Source of the DNA: Rhodococcoides fascians NBRC 12155 = LMG 3623
GTDB taxonomy: Bacteria > Actinomycetota > Actinomycetes > Mycobacteriales > Mycobacteriaceae
NCBI RefSeq assembly: GCF_001894785.1
Contig: NZ_BCWW01000006.1
Span: 310,001 to 374,000 of the forward strand
DNA: 64,000 bases
Reading direction: 5' to 3'
Positions 9,958 through 19,242 of the stretch are shown piece after piece. Every line of letters starts with the position of its first letter. Position 1 is the stretch's first letter. A program made the position numbers and the translations under genes. Below the pieces are notes generated by a model. The model was not told where the DNA came from, ran no database searches, and worked only from the letters and a program-made list of their open reading frames with translations.

Positions 9958-10733
9958 CTGTGAGCTCCTTCCTTCTGAACTCTCCGCGCCCCCGGAGGGG
10001 CAGGTTTCTGCACGATCTTCAGACCCCGCGCCCAGAGCCGAATGCCTTGCCAGCGAATCTGTATCACCACTCGCAGCGGTGCCATCGGGATCTCGAGTGC
10101 GGTACGAAGAATCGATCGCGTCGTCACCTGGCTGCGACGGCCGACGACGGTCGCCACGAACGGAGGGTGACCGAGACGTTCGAGGACGATCGACAGCCGG
10201 AGTGTGGCGTCCGGCTCGGGCAGCTGCATGGAGTACTCGCCGTCGACGTCGTTGAACGGTGAGACGTAGAACTCTTTGGAAGTCCGTGCCTCACCGTGGC
10301 GACCGGTGTCCAACAGGTACCGGTATCGCTCGCCGTAGGTGTTGTGCACCTCGGCCACCACGCAGCGGAGGTCTCCGTCGCGGTCGTGACACCAGTACAC
10401 AGTCAATGGGTTGAACGTGTGCCCGAACACCCGCGCGCTGGCCAACATCGTGATGCGACCGCCGCCGAGATCGATTCCGCTCTCTGCCAAGAAGGCATCG
10501 ACGTTCTGGCGAATGGTGGCACCAGGGTCACCCATGTGGTCGCGGGAATCGAATGATGCGAGTGGCCGCAGGATCCGCGGCAGTTCGGGAAGTGCGTCGA
10601 GGTCGACGAACCAGCTGTAGCTCTTGTACGAGAACGTATTTCGTATCGGTGCTCGTCGGACGTGATCGATCCGAGTGAGATACAGCGCCGCCCCGTGCGC
10701 CCGGGTGTTCGGCAGAACCGACGTCAGAGCCAC
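9954..10733 (-). CDS. DUF1365 protein of the fatty-acid modification cluster
   Basis: 259 residues matching the DUF1365 family (Rv0448c homologue): opening ALYLTRIDHVRR, the VFGHTFNPLTVYWCHD block, EVHNTYGERYRYLLD and the KEFYVSPFNDVDGEY segment. Function is not established; it nearly always accompanies a COG2907 oxidoreductase and a Cfa-type methyltransferase, so a role in the same acyl-chain modification is inferred. Overlaps the end of the FAD gene by 10 bp and the next gene by 4 bp. Confidence 0.88.
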   Translation of the reverse strand: MALTSVLPNTRAHGAALYLTRIDHVRRAPIRNTFSYKSYSWFVDLDALPELPRILRPLASFDSRDHMGDPGATIRQNVDAFLAESGIDLGGGRITMLASARVFGHTFNPLTVYWCHDRDGDLRCVVAEVHNTYGERYRYLLDTGRHGEARTSKEFYVSPFNDVDGEYSMQLPEPDATLRLSIVLERLGHPPFVATVVGRRSQVTTRSILRTALEIPMAPLRVVIQIRWQGIRLWARGLKIVQKPAPPGARRVQKEGAHR

Positions 10734-11992
10734 GAGGCCCCCACCCGTTGCGCGGCGCGCGCTCCGGACAACGCACCGTCCTCATGGAATCCCCACCCGT
10801 GGTACGCCCCGGCGAACGACACCGTATCGGTGTCCAATTCGGGCAGCCGTCGCTGCGCTGCGACGGATTCGGGGGTGTACTGCGGGTGCTCGTAGGTCAT
10901 CTCGTCGAGCACCGTGTTCGGGTCGATGCGATCTGCTCCCCCGAGGGTGACCAGCATCCTTCGATCGCTGTCACCCAATCGCTGCAACCTCGTCAGGTCG
11001 TAGCTGACCAGAACTCGATCGGGTTTGGCGCTACAGGACGGGAGGTGGTAGTTCCACGACGCTCTCGCTCTGATGTTTCGTGGCAGCACCGACGAGTCGG
11101 TGTGCAGTGCAGTGTGATTGACCGAATACGGCATAGCTCCGAGAACGCTGTGTTCGAGCGCAGTCGGCTCCGCGAGCATCTTCAGCGCGGCACCGGGATG
11201 GACTGCGATCACGGCGGCGTCGAACGTGCGCAGGTCGTCGTGGCCGTCCCGGATCTGCACCGAATCCCCGGACCGGTAGACAGCATGTACCGGATTGTCG
11301 AGCAACACCTCGTCGATGTGCTCCGCAACCCGACGAACGTATTCGATCGACCCGCCGGTGACGGTACGCCAGGTGGGAGATCCTGTGACGGTGAGCATTC
11401 CGTGGTGGCGGAGAAAAGTGAACAGGTAGCGAGCCGGGTAGGCGAGAGCAGTGTCCGGATCGCACGACCACACCGCGGACACCAACGGTGTCATGAAGTG
11501 GGATTCGAAGTATGCGGAGAACGAGTGCTGCTCCAAGAATTGAGCGAGCGTCGTCTCGGTGTCCGCGGCGTCCTCGCGCTCGAGTAGCTCGGTCGCCAGA
11601 CGATGAAAACGCTTGACGTCGAGCAGCATCGAGACGAAGCGAGGCCGGAGGACCGCGGTCCGCTGCGCGAGAATGCCCCGCATTCCCTGTCCGCCCGAGT
11701 ATTCGAGCCCGCAACCGTCGCACCGAACGGACATGCTCATGTCCGAATCCTGCGTCGGCACGTCGAGCTCGTCGAACAGACGGAGCAGCGTCGGATACGT
11801 GCGGTCGTTGTGCACGATGAACCCGGTGTCGACGCCCACCGGACCACCGGGGCCGTCCACGAAGTGGGTGTCCGCATGGCCGCCGAGCCGAGAGTCGGCC
11901 TCGTACAACGTCACCGACGAGTTCTTGGACAGCGCGTATGCCGCCGTGAGGCCGGCCACCCCGCTACCCACGACGGCAACACGGCGGGTCAC
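10724..11992 (-). CDS. FAD-dependent amine-oxidase-like oxidoreductase (COG2907)
   Basis: 422 residues. N-terminal Rossmann ADP-binding motif VGSGVAGLTAAYALS and the acid/arginine loop YEADSRLGGHADT mark an FAD enzyme of the NAD(P)-binding amine-oxidase/phytoene-desaturase fold; Rv0449c homologue. The body includes SAVWSCDPDTALAYPARYL and the C-terminal FAD-contact segment FAGAYHGWGFHEDG. Likely catalyses a redox step on the acyl chain (for example reduction of a methylene intermediate); this is inference from the cluster. GTG start overlaps the hydrolase stop (GTGA). Confidence 0.87.
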   Translation of the reverse strand: MTRRVAVVGSGVAGLTAAYALSKNSSVTLYEADSRLGGHADTHFVDGPGGPVGVDTGFIVHNDRTYPTLLRLFDELDVPTQDSDMSMSVRCDGCGLEYSGGQGMRGILAQRTAVLRPRFVSMLLDVKRFHRLATELLEREDAADTETTLAQFLEQHSFSAYFESHFMTPLVSAVWSCDPDTALAYPARYLFTFLRHHGMLTVTGSPTWRTVTGGSIEYVRRVAEHIDEVLLDNPVHAVYRSGDSVQIRDGHDDLRTFDAAVIAVHPGAALKMLAEPTALEHSVLGAMPYSVNHTALHTDSSVLPRNIRARASWNYHLPSCSAKPDRVLVSYDLTRLQRLGDSDRRMLVTLGGADRIDPNTVLDEMTYEHPQYTPESVAAQRRLPELDTDTVSFAGAYHGWGFHEDGALSGARAAQRVGASWL

Positions 11993-12681
11993 GACGATTC
12001 TCCCCTGCAGCCCGTCGACGCACCGGATTCGCTCGAATCGGCTCGCGCCCTTGACTCGTCGGCGATACGGAGAACGAAGTCACGAGTGACGCGCGACCAC
12101 ACGCGCGGATCACGCAGCATGAAATGGCCTCCAGGCACCGAGAGATATTCGGCGTCGGCACCGTTCGCCATCGCGCGTTCGGTCGCACGACGGGAGGTTC
12201 GCGCGTCGGTCCACCGGTCGGCAGTTCCGTGCACCACGAGCAGCGTGCGATTCTCGTCGAATCCGTCGGCCTCCGTACCCTGCGGCCACCACGGAGCAAG
12301 CGCAACGACACCCGCGATCGACGGGTCGTCGATCAGCGCAGCAGCTGTGCGCCCGCCCATCGAGTGCCCCACCACAACCACAGGAACTCCGGGATTGCGG
12401 TCACGAATGCGGCGCAGCGCCCACCGCGCGTCCTCTACCGGCGTCCGTTCGGGGGCGTTCCAGCCGCGGAACCGATATCGCAGTTGTTGGACCGAAATAT
12501 CGCGGCTACGTCCGGCCCGCCGAAGCGTCCAGGTGAAGGGCCACATTCTCAACCCCGCCAGGTGCCACGGCCTGCTGCGCGCGCGACTCACGTCCTTGCC
12601 ACCGCTCAGAACCAATACCACCATCGACGGCGACGACAGCCGCTTTCCCGCGTAGAGAACTGGGGTCCGCTGGTTGCTCAT
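11989..12681 (-). CDS. Alpha/beta hydrolase heading the lipid operon
   Basis: 230 residues. Nucleophile elbow GHSMGG (Ser in VVVGHSMGGRTAAAL), a later acid in LLVVHGTADRWTD and a His in VPGGHFML complete a Ser-Asp-His triad. A basic stretch (RMWPFTWTLRRAGRSRD) lies near the front. First gene of the six-gene set; its stop overlaps the FAD gene start. The ATG at 12681 was chosen because frames further upstream run through the tmRNA terminator and gene. Substrate unknown; an esterase or lipase acting on the same lipids is plausible. Confidence 0.8.
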   Translation of the reverse strand: MSNQRTPVLYAGKRLSSPSMVVLVLSGGKDVSRARSRPWHLAGLRMWPFTWTLRRAGRSRDISVQQLRYRFRGWNAPERTPVEDARWALRRIRDRNPGVPVVVVGHSMGGRTAAALIDDPSIAGVVALAPWWPQGTEADGFDENRTLLVVHGTADRWTDARTSRRATERAMANGADAEYLSVPGGHFMLRDPRVWSRVTRDFVLRIADESRARADSSESGASTGCRGESS

Positions 12682-12752
12682 GCCCTCTATTCGGCACCGA
12701 GCCCCCTCCGGGTGGGACCGGGTCGACAGCAGTGTTTGTGAGGTGTCCGACA

Positions 12753-12794
12753 CAAAAAAAGACCGGGCCGAGAGAAAGTCTCTCGGCCCGGCCT
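12753..12794 (-). terminator. Strong Rho-independent terminator of ssrA
   Basis: A perfect G/C-rich hairpin (CCGGGCCGAGAGA / TCTCTCGGCCCGG) followed on the minus strand by seven T. It begins a few bases after the tmRNA 3' end. Confidence 0.92.
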
Positions 12795-12800
12795 TCACAG

Positions 12801-13168
12801 TGGAGCTGCCGGGAATCGAACCCGGGTCCTCTGCTGCATTGCCAGGGCTTCTCCGTGTGCAGTCCGCTATGCCTCTACTTGGATCTCCCGATCTCGCGAA
12901 CAAGTCAGGATGACGATCCCAGCCACTGTTTGATGTTCCTCATCATCCCGCGGCCGGATGAATCGGTGAGCCCTCTAGCTGATGCCAGTACCCGGGCCGA
13001 GGGCAAGCCCGGACTGACAGACACGCAGTCGCTACTTAGGCAGCGAGTGCGTAGTCGCGCTGATTGGAATCGGCGCTTATAAGGTTGCGATGACGCTTAC
13101 GGTGGTCTCTCGCCTGCACCGACACGCTTCCCCTGACTCAACATACAAAGTCGAAACCGTTCAGCCCC
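12801..13168 (-). ncRNA. ssrA: Transfer-messenger RNA (tmRNA)
   Basis: 368-nt one-piece tmRNA on the minus strand. The 5' GGGGCTG pairs with the 3' CAGCTCC, forming the tRNA-like acceptor; the T arm GGGTTCGATTCCC is next to the 3' end and CCA is not encoded. The tag frame at 13036-13074 reads ADSNQRDYALAA followed by TAA, the actinobacterial type of degradation tag ending in ALAA. It rescues stalled ribosomes with SmpB, encoded 2.4 kb upstream on the same strand. Confidence 0.97.
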
Positions 13169-13233
13169 GTATGTTCCCGGACACCGTGCCCGGGCTGTTC
13201 AGTGTAACGCGTCGATCGGCCATATTCATCCCG

Positions 13234-14706
13234 TTAACGGCCGGCAGGTCCCTGCGCCGCGGCTGCACCGGCGTCGGACTCGACTCGATCCACTACTGTC
13301 CGCAGCATTCGACGAGCAACGGCCCTGCGTACGGGCAACGACGCGTACCACACGGCTCGCCCGGCCAGTCCGCGAGGAAAGAACACGAGTCGCTGTTCGA
13401 TCGTCGGCTGCTTGGCGGTGCCACCGACCGTGAGATCCAACCACGCCTCACCAGGCAGCCGTCGTGACGACTTCAGCCGGGTGGTGTGCTCGGTTCCCGA
13501 GGCGGACGCATCCGGCCCCGTGGCGTCACGGTGCCAACCGGTGAGCACCTCGGCGTCGGCCAATCGTTCGAGCGCGGGCCGAATGGCGCTCGAACGCGCG
13601 CTGCTTCGGGCCACCCGGGTATCGGTGTAGACGACCTCTCCAGCCCAATCGGGGTCGGAGGGCAGCGGATCCGACGGGGCCGCAGTTCCGGTGGCGTCGG
13701 TCCACCGTGTCTCGACTTCGCCGTCGTCGATCTTGCGTAGAGCCAGCCGCACCGAATCTCGGTAGCCCGTCAAGCCTTCGGCCGGACGTGGAACGACGGC
13801 GTCGATATCCATTTCGTGACCGACGGCGTCGTACTGCAACGATTCGATGAGCGGCATCGCCAATCCGCGCGGAATCGGCGTCACCAACCCGATCCAGTGA
13901 CCGGCCAGGCGAGGCGTCAACACCGGCAGCACGATGATGCGACGCTGGCGCAGACCGGCCACGTCGGCGTAGATGTTCATCATCTCGCCGTACTGCATGA
14001 CGTCCGGCCCGCCGATGTCGTACGTGCGGGACTCGGTGACCGGAGCGCTCGCGGCCCCGATGAGGTAGTGCAGCACGTCGCGTACGGCAATCGGCTGAAT
14101 TCGGTTGTGTACCCACCGTGGGGTGGTCATCACCGGCAACCGATTGGTCAGGTGGCGAATCATCTCGAACGAGGCCGAACCGGAACCGATGACGACGCCT
14201 GCCTGCAGCACGATCGTCGGGACACCCGACTCGATCAGAATTCGACCGACCTCTGCGCGTGACTTCAGGTGTGGCGACAGCTCTCCCGTCGGCGGATGCA
14301 GGCCACCGAGGTACACGATGCGGCCGACGCCGCAATCCGCAGCGACGGTGGCTACGTTCTCGGCGCTGTCGCGTTCGGTGTCGGCAAAATCGGAATGGCC
14401 CGCGGTGCCCATCGAGTGCACCAGGTAGTACATGACGTCGACGTCGCTGAGCGCCTCCTTCAGTGACTCCCGATCACTCAGGTCACCCTGGACGATCTCG
14501 ACATCCGCCGCCCACGGAACGTTGTCGAGCTTGCTCGGGGTCCGAGCCAACACGCGGACCCGGTAACCCTCGTCGAGCAGACGCGGTGCCAGACGACCGC
14601 CCAGATATCCCGTGGCACCGGTGACCAGCACACGCGGCCGAGACGACGCGTTCTCGGACGTGGGGACATCGGAGGTAGAACCGGAAGCAGTCATAAACGG
14701 GTTCAT
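13234..14706 (-). CDS. SDR/NmrA-type NAD(P)-binding protein with DUF2867 domain
   Basis: 490 residues. N-terminal extended-SDR Rossmann fold with VTGATGYLGGRLAPRLL and an atypical YYLVHSMG segment; then GDLSD, and VYLGGLHP in place of the usual YxxxK. The C-terminal third carries the DUF2867-type region ending in SLPVRRAVARRMLRTVV, which may contact membrane lipids. The family is annotated as NAD-dependent epimerase/dehydratase or quinone-reductase-like; no substrate is known. An ATG at residue 5 is an alternative start. Downstream of it lies tmRNA, upstream an exporter gene 19 bases away. Confidence 0.8.
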   Translation of the reverse strand: MNPFMTASGSTSDVPTSENASSRPRVLVTGATGYLGGRLAPRLLDEGYRVRVLARTPSKLDNVPWAADVEIVQGDLSDRESLKEALSDVDVMYYLVHSMGTAGHSDFADTERDSAENVATVAADCGVGRIVYLGGLHPPTGELSPHLKSRAEVGRILIESGVPTIVLQAGVVIGSGSASFEMIRHLTNRLPVMTTPRWVHNRIQPIAVRDVLHYLIGAASAPVTESRTYDIGGPDVMQYGEMMNIYADVAGLRQRRIIVLPVLTPRLAGHWIGLVTPIPRGLAMPLIESLQYDAVGHEMDIDAVVPRPAEGLTGYRDSVRLALRKIDDGEVETRWTDATGTAAPSDPLPSDPDWAGEVVYTDTRVARSSARSSAIRPALERLADAEVLTGWHRDATGPDASASGTEHTTRLKSSRRLPGEAWLDLTVGGTAKQPTIEQRLVFFPRGLAGRAVWYASLPVRRAVARRMLRTVVDRVESDAGAAAAQGPAGR

Positions 14707-14725
14707 TACCCGTGCGCGGGCAAGT

Positions 14726-15592
14726 TCAACCCGCGAGCGCGATCATCGCGATTGCCCCGAGCGCCAACGCCATTCCCACCTTCTGCAGTGCGCCGACCCG
14801 TTCGCCGAGCATCACCATCGCCAGCAACACCGTCGCAGCCGGATACAGCGAGGCGATGACGCTCACCAACGACAGCAGACCGCCCTCGTACGCGTAGATC
14901 ATCGCGGCGTTGGCGACCACGTCGAGCACGCTGACGAACGCGGCAAGTTTGAGCACGCTGCCGTGTGGCGGTGCGAAATGCCCCGATGCCAACGCGACGG
15001 CCCAGACCACGGCGGTGGCCGATGCGCGGGACGCCGCGAGGGGCCACAGCCCACTGCCGTCACCGATCTGATGCAGGAAGATGAAGGCGAAGGCGAACGT
15101 CACACCCGACCCGACCGTCAGCCAGGCCACGGTGCGGGTGAACTTCATGTCGCGGCCGCCCGCGACCTCGCCGGTCACCTCGTCCGGTGACTCTTTGCTG
15201 ACCAGCACGACGGCCACCAGGGCAACGGCGATGCCCACGAAGGCGATGACGCCGGGACGCTCGCCCATCGACAACCCGACCAGAACCGGGATCCCGGCGA
15301 CCAGCACTGCCGTCACCGGGGACACCACTGCCATCGGCCCGGCCGCGAGCGCGAGATAGAACCACCACACGGCGACGCCGCCCGCCACACCCGACGCCAG
15401 GCCCCACAGCATCGCGGGGAGTTCGATGGTCCCGCCGACGAACGGAGCGACGAGCAACACGATGACGAGTGACAGCGGGTAGGACACGATGACCACCCGC
15501 AGGGCGGCGACTCGACGGGACGCGACACCGCCGACGAAATCGCTCACCCCGTAGCCCACGGCAGCTACCAGAGCGAGCAGAACAGCGGTCAG
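14726..15592 (-). CDS. EamA/DMT-family transporter
   Basis: About 288 residues in ten hydrophobic helices arranged as two EamA repeats; motifs [20 protein letters not shown] and [24 protein letters not shown] are typical of drug/metabolite exporters. No ATG or TTG exists near the front. I place the start at a CTG (15592) because it restores the complete first helix, has GAAGGG six bases upstream and overlaps the smpB stop as CTGA, copying the ATGA/GTGA pattern elsewhere in the window. The conservative alternative is GTG at 15559, which cuts the first helix in half. Confidence 0.78.
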   Translation of the reverse strand: MTAVLLALVAAVGYGVSDFVGGVASRRVAALRVVIVSYPLSLVIVLLVAPFVGGTIELPAMLWGLASGVAGGVAVWWFYLALAAGPMAVVSPVTAVLVAGIPVLVGLSMGERPGVIAFVGIAVALVAVVLVSKESPDEVTGEVAGGRDMKFTRTVAWLTVGSGVTFAFAFIFLHQIGDGSGLWPLAASRASATAVVWAVALASGHFAPPHGSVLKLAAFVSVLDVVANAAMIYAYEGGLLSLVSVIASLYPAATVLLAMVMLGERVGALQKVGMALALGAIAMIALAG

Positions 15593-16062
15593 CGCATGCC
15601 CTTCACTCGACGCCCGAGCTCGCGGGTGACTTCGCGTTCGGCGGTGCGCTTGGCCAACGACTGTCTCTTGTCGTAGTCCTGCTTGCCCTTGGCCAACGCC
15701 AGTTCGACCTTGACCTTGCCGTCCGAGAAGTACATCGACAGCGGCACCAACGTCAGGTTTCCCTCTTTGACCTTGCCGGCCAGGCGGTCGATCTCGCGAC
15801 GATGGAGAAGAAGTTTGCGGTTTCGACGCGGCGCGTGGTTGGTCCAACTTCCGAGCGTGTATTCCGCGATGTGCAGCCCGCGCAGCCAGATCTCGCCGTC
15901 GTCGACGGTCGCGAAGGCGTCGACGAGGGAGGCCTTGCCGTCGCGCAGGCTCTTGACCTCGGTGCCGACGAGCGCGACTCCGGCCTCGACGACGTCGAGT
16001 ATGGAGTAGTTGTGCCGTGCCTTGCGATTGGTCGCAATGGCCTTGCGGCCCTTCTCTCTCAC
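15589..16062 (-). CDS. smpB: SmpB, tmRNA-binding protein
   Basis: 157-residue partner of tmRNA that delivers it to stalled ribosomes. Family blocks are intact: [55 protein letters not shown], then [25 protein letters not shown], and the basic C-terminal tail ([14 protein letters not shown]) that enters the mRNA channel. GTG start with AAAGGG upstream. Last conserved gene of the prfB-MscS-ftsE-ftsX block, as in Rv3105c-Rv3100c. Confidence 0.96.
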   Translation of the reverse strand: MREKGRKAIATNRKARHNYSILDVVEAGVALVGTEVKSLRDGKASLVDAFATVDDGEIWLRGLHIAEYTLGSWTNHAPRRNRKLLLHRREIDRLAGKVKEGNLTLVPLSMYFSDGKVKVELALAKGKQDYDKRQSLAKRTAEREVTRELGRRVKGMR

Positions 16063-16145
16063 TGCAGGGCCCTTTCTCGAGCGTTCGATGCGTGACGCCG
16101 TATCGTCGGCAACCGCTCCAGCATAGAACCGATGGGCAACCGAAT

Positions 16146-17051
16146 TTATTCGCGCACGTAGAGGCGCAATGTGATGTAGGCGGTGACCGCCGCCATTCCC
16201 ACTCCGACGAGTGCCAGGAACGGCGAGACCAACAGCACGTCACTGTTCGATATCCGGGCCAGAATATTGGCTTGATAGACGTCGGAGAGGACGTCGTCGA
16301 TGAACATGTTCTTCGCGGTGAACAGCCCGGCAATCGCCAGCGCCGAACCGACCAGAGCTGCGACCACGGCTTCGAGGAGGAACGGCAGCTGGGTGTACCA
16401 CCGGGTGGCGCCGACCAGCCGCATGATTCCGACCTCGGTTCGTCTGGTGAACGCAGCGATCTGGACCATGTTGGCGATCAGGAGGATCGCAGCGATCGCC
16501 TGCACGGTGGCAATCGCGAACGCTGCGTTGCGTACTCCGTTGAGGACGCTGAACAACCGCTCCACCAGGTCTCGCTGGTTGAGCACGCTCTGCACACCCG
16601 GACGGTTCTCGAAGTTGTCGTTGATCACTCCGAATCGCTCCGGGTCGCTCAGACGCACCTTGAACGAGGCCGGGAAACTGTCGGCACTGACCAACTCGGC
16701 CAGTTCGGGTTGGTCCTTGAACACTCGCTCGGTCGCGTCCTTCACCGCGTCCTCGCGGTTGAGGTACTGCACCGAGACCACGGAGGGTGTGTTCTCGAGA
16801 TCCGAGCGCAACGTAGCGCACGTCTCCTGGGCACAATCTGCGTCGGTGGCAGAGATGTCGTCGGTGAGGAAGATCTGCACCTCCACCCGGTCGAGGAAGA
16901 TCTGCTGGGTCTTTCCTGCCATCTGCACCACGAGCAATCCGCCGCCGAACAGACCGAGGGAAATAGCGGTCGTCAAGATCATGGCGATCGTCATGGTGAT
17001 GTTGCGGCGAAGCCCGGTGAAGACCTCACTGAAGATGAAACTTGCGCGCAT
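16146..17051 (-). CDS. ftsX: FtsX, cell-division ABC transporter-like membrane subunit
   Basis: 301 residues with four membrane helices: one near the N terminus ([20 protein letters not shown]), then a large extracellular loop (about 45-170, with two Cys in CAQETC) and three helices at the C-terminal end in the FtsX core ([14 protein letters not shown]). With FtsE it transmits ATP hydrolysis across the membrane to activate a peptidoglycan hydrolase at the septum (RipC in mycobacteria). Sits 66 bases downstream of ftsE. Confidence 0.95.
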   Translation of the reverse strand: MRASFIFSEVFTGLRRNITMTIAMILTTAISLGLFGGGLLVVQMAGKTQQIFLDRVEVQIFLTDDISATDADCAQETCATLRSDLENTPSVVSVQYLNREDAVKDATERVFKDQPELAELVSADSFPASFKVRLSDPERFGVINDNFENRPGVQSVLNQRDLVERLFSVLNGVRNAAFAIATVQAIAAILLIANMVQIAAFTRRTEVGIMRLVGATRWYTQLPFLLEAVVAALVGSALAIAGLFTAKNMFIDDVLSDVYQANILARISNSDVLLVSPFLALVGVGMAAVTAYITLRLYVRE

Positions 17052-17117
17052 CGCGGAATCCGAGCCCTTCGATTCGTTCGGTCGAGAAGTCTGAGCGGTC
17101 GAGTTCGGTGGTCGGCG

Positions 17118-17807
17118 TCAGCGGCCGACGCCGTAGACCCCTCGGGCCTCGTCACGAACGACTCGTCCGTTGTCCAGTTCCACGACGCGTCGACGCATGG
17201 AATCGACGATGTGGTTGTCGTGGGTCGCCATCAGCACGGTGGTTCCGGTGCGATTGATGCGCTCGAGCAGCAGCATGATGTCCTGACTGGTGTCCGGATC
17301 GAGGTTTCCGGTCGGCTCGTCGGCGAGCAGCACCAGCGGTCGATTGACGAACGCCCTGGCGATCGCCACACGCTGCTGCTCACCACCGGACAACTCGTTG
17401 GGCAGACGGTCGGACTTGCCGCCGAGTCCCACCAGATCCAGCACCTCGGGAACAGTGCGCTTGATCATCGATCGAGGCTTGCCGATCACCTCGAGCGCGA
17501 ACGCGACGTTTTCCACCACGGTCTTCTGCTGCAGCAGTCGGAAGTCCTGGAACACGCACCCCATGCTCTGTCGTAGCCGCGGGACGCGACGAGCAGCGAG
17601 CCGGTTGACGTGAAAATCCGCTACGTGGATATCGCCGGACGTCGGCGTCTCTTCCTTGAGCAGTAAGCGCATGAATGTCGACTTACCCGAACCCGAGGGC
17701 CCGATCAGAAACACGAACTCGCCTTTGTCGATGGAGACCGTCACCTTGTCCAGAGCGGGCCTGGTCGAGGTCTTGTAGGACTTGGACACATTCGAGGTGC
17801 TGATCAC
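17118..17807 (-). CDS. ftsE: FtsE, cell-division ATP-binding protein
   Basis: 229-residue ABC ATPase. Walker [10 protein letters not shown] at 36-44, Q loop (VFQDFRLL), signature LSGGEQQR, Walker [13 protein letters not shown] and switch His (MATHDNHIV) are complete. It begins [12 protein letters not shown], the normal FtsE start, with a GTG codon. Works as FtsE2-FtsX2 at the division site. Confidence 0.96.
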   Translation of the reverse strand: MISTSNVSKSYKTSTRPALDKVTVSIDKGEFVFLIGPSGSGKSTFMRLLLKEETPTSGDIHVADFHVNRLAARRVPRLRQSMGCVFQDFRLLQQKTVVENVAFALEVIGKPRSMIKRTVPEVLDLVGLGGKSDRLPNELSGGEQQRVAIARAFVNRPLVLLADEPTGNLDPDTSQDIMLLLERINRTGTTVLMATHDNHIVDSMRRRVVELDNGRVVRDEARGVYGVGR

Positions 17808-17893
17808 GGGTCGCCAGTGTAGTCCTTACCCGTCGGTAACCGCCGGAAGCGAGCGGGTGCCGCGGCGAGTCCCGAGGGCCGGTAAAGGATGCC

Positions 17894-18343
17894 TCAGCGC
17901 GACGACGTCGGTGCAGGCCGGGACGGGATGAGCGACTGAATCGCCGGCGGGATGGGCACGCCGAACGGGGCAGTCGTCGTGGTCGGCGGGGCGGTGGTCG
18001 TCGTCGACTGGGTACCGGTGTCGTCGGCGCTCGTCGACGACTCCGGCTCGGTGGTCGTGCTGGGTGTGGTGGTGGTCGACAGACGTGAGGGCGTCGGTAC
18101 GTACGTCTGCGATTCGCTCGGTTGCGTGAGCTCGTCCGGGCTCACCGCAACCGGCCCCTGAACCGCTTCCCCGTTCCTCTCGGCGATATCTGCGCTGACC
18201 TGCCCGTACAGCAGAGCGGTGAGCACGAAGCAGATTCCGAACGCCACGGTGGAGGTTCGGACGCGGCCGTAGATCTTGGCCGGAATGCGCCACTGCCGCC
18301 AATGTCGTTGCGAGCGTTCGGTTCCGGTATCGGGTGTACTCAC
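17894..18343 (-). CDS. Proline/threonine-rich single-pass membrane protein (Rv3103c-like)
   Basis: 149 residues: a basic cytoplasmic start, one transmembrane helix (TVAFGICFVLTALLYGQV, about 30-50), then a low-complexity outer tail of T, S and P (SRLSTTTTPSTTTEPESS; STTTTAPPTTTTA). Position between the MscS gene and ftsE matches Rv3103c in M. tuberculosis. Start GTG overlaps the MscS stop (GTGA). Function unknown; conservation beside ftsEX suggests an envelope or division accessory. Confidence 0.78.
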   Translation of the reverse strand: MSTPDTGTERSQRHWRQWRIPAKIYGRVRTSTVAFGICFVLTALLYGQVSADIAERNGEAVQGPVAVSPDELTQPSESQTYVPTPSRLSTTTTPSTTTEPESSTSADDTGTQSTTTTAPPTTTTAPFGVPIPPAIQSLIPSRPAPTSSR

Positions 18344-19239
18344 TGGTCTTCCGTTCGATCTCGTCCCGATGATTCCGGTGCAACTCCGGCCGTGCTGACG
18401 TCGGGGGCAACGTTGATGCCCTCGGGCTGCAGCGCAGCGGCAACTCTCACACGCAGCTCTCGTCCCACCTGGAATTGCTTGCCCGGCAGCGTCCGCGCGA
18501 CCAAGCGCACGTTGACCTGCCCCACCTCGATGCTCTCCACGCCCATCACGGTCGGTTCGTCGAGTAGGAGCGGACGCAAGTGTGAATCTGCGAACGCATC
18601 GCGGCCGACCGCACGCAGCAGCGCATTCACCTGAGTCAGATCGGCGGTACTGGGGACCGGAACGTCGACGACGGCGCGAGCCCAATCCTTGGACAGGTTG
18701 ATCGCCTTGACGATCTGCCCGTTCGGCACGGTGATGACCTCGCCGTCGACGCTACGGACCCGCGTCACTCGGAGCGTGACGTCCTCGACGGTGCCCTCGG
18801 CATCCTCGGCGGAGCCGTTGACGGCGATCTGCACCACGTCACCGAAGCCGTACTGGCGCTCGGTGATGATGAAGAAGCCGGCGAGGATGTCTTGCACCAC
18901 GCGCTGAGCACCGAAACCGAGGGCTGCACCGATGACAGTTGCGGGTGCCACGAGTCCACCGACCCCGAAGCCGAACCGGCGCAGCACCTCGATGGTGACC
19001 AGGATGTAGATGAGCGTGACCAGCACCCAGGTGATGACCTGTGCCAGGGCATGACGGTGTTTGGCGGCCTCCGACCGGACGAGCGCGTCGCTGTGCTGGT
19101 AGTTCTGGTCGATGCGGGCCGTGATCCGGGAGCCGGTCCACGTGACGAACCGCGCGGCCAGTAGCCCGCCGAGGATGTAAAGCACGATTCCGAGGCCGTT
19201 GAGCTTGACCTCGGGCGTCACGTTGAGCCAGGCCGTCAT
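18340..19239 (-). CDS. MscS-family small-conductance mechanosensitive channel
   Basis: 299 residues: three N-terminal membrane helices, the third being the pore helix (GGLVAPATVIGAALGFGAQRVVQDILAGFF), followed by the beta domain with YGFGDVVQI and VPNGQIVKAINLS, typical MscS cytoplasmic features. Opens on membrane tension to release solutes. Homologue in position of Rv3104c. Just downstream of prfB (stop-to-start spacing 3 bases) and coupled to the next gene. Confidence 0.9.
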   Translation of the reverse strand: MTAWLNVTPEVKLNGLGIVLYILGGLLAARFVTWTGSRITARIDQNYQHSDALVRSEAAKHRHALAQVITWVLVTLIYILVTIEVLRRFGFGVGGLVAPATVIGAALGFGAQRVVQDILAGFFIITERQYGFGDVVQIAVNGSAEDAEGTVEDVTLRVTRVRSVDGEVITVPNGQIVKAINLSKDWARAVVDVPVPSTADLTQVNALLRAVGRDAFADSHLRPLLLDEPTVMGVESIEVGQVNVRLVARTLPGKQFQVGRELRVRVAAALQPEGINVAPDVSTAGVAPESSGRDRTEDQ

Positions 19240-19242
19240 CGG

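Noticed and set aside
16017..17576. 519-codon plus frame opposite ftsX/ftsE
   Set aside because: Antisense to two clearly recognised genes; His/Glu/Arg-rich composition typical of shadow frames.
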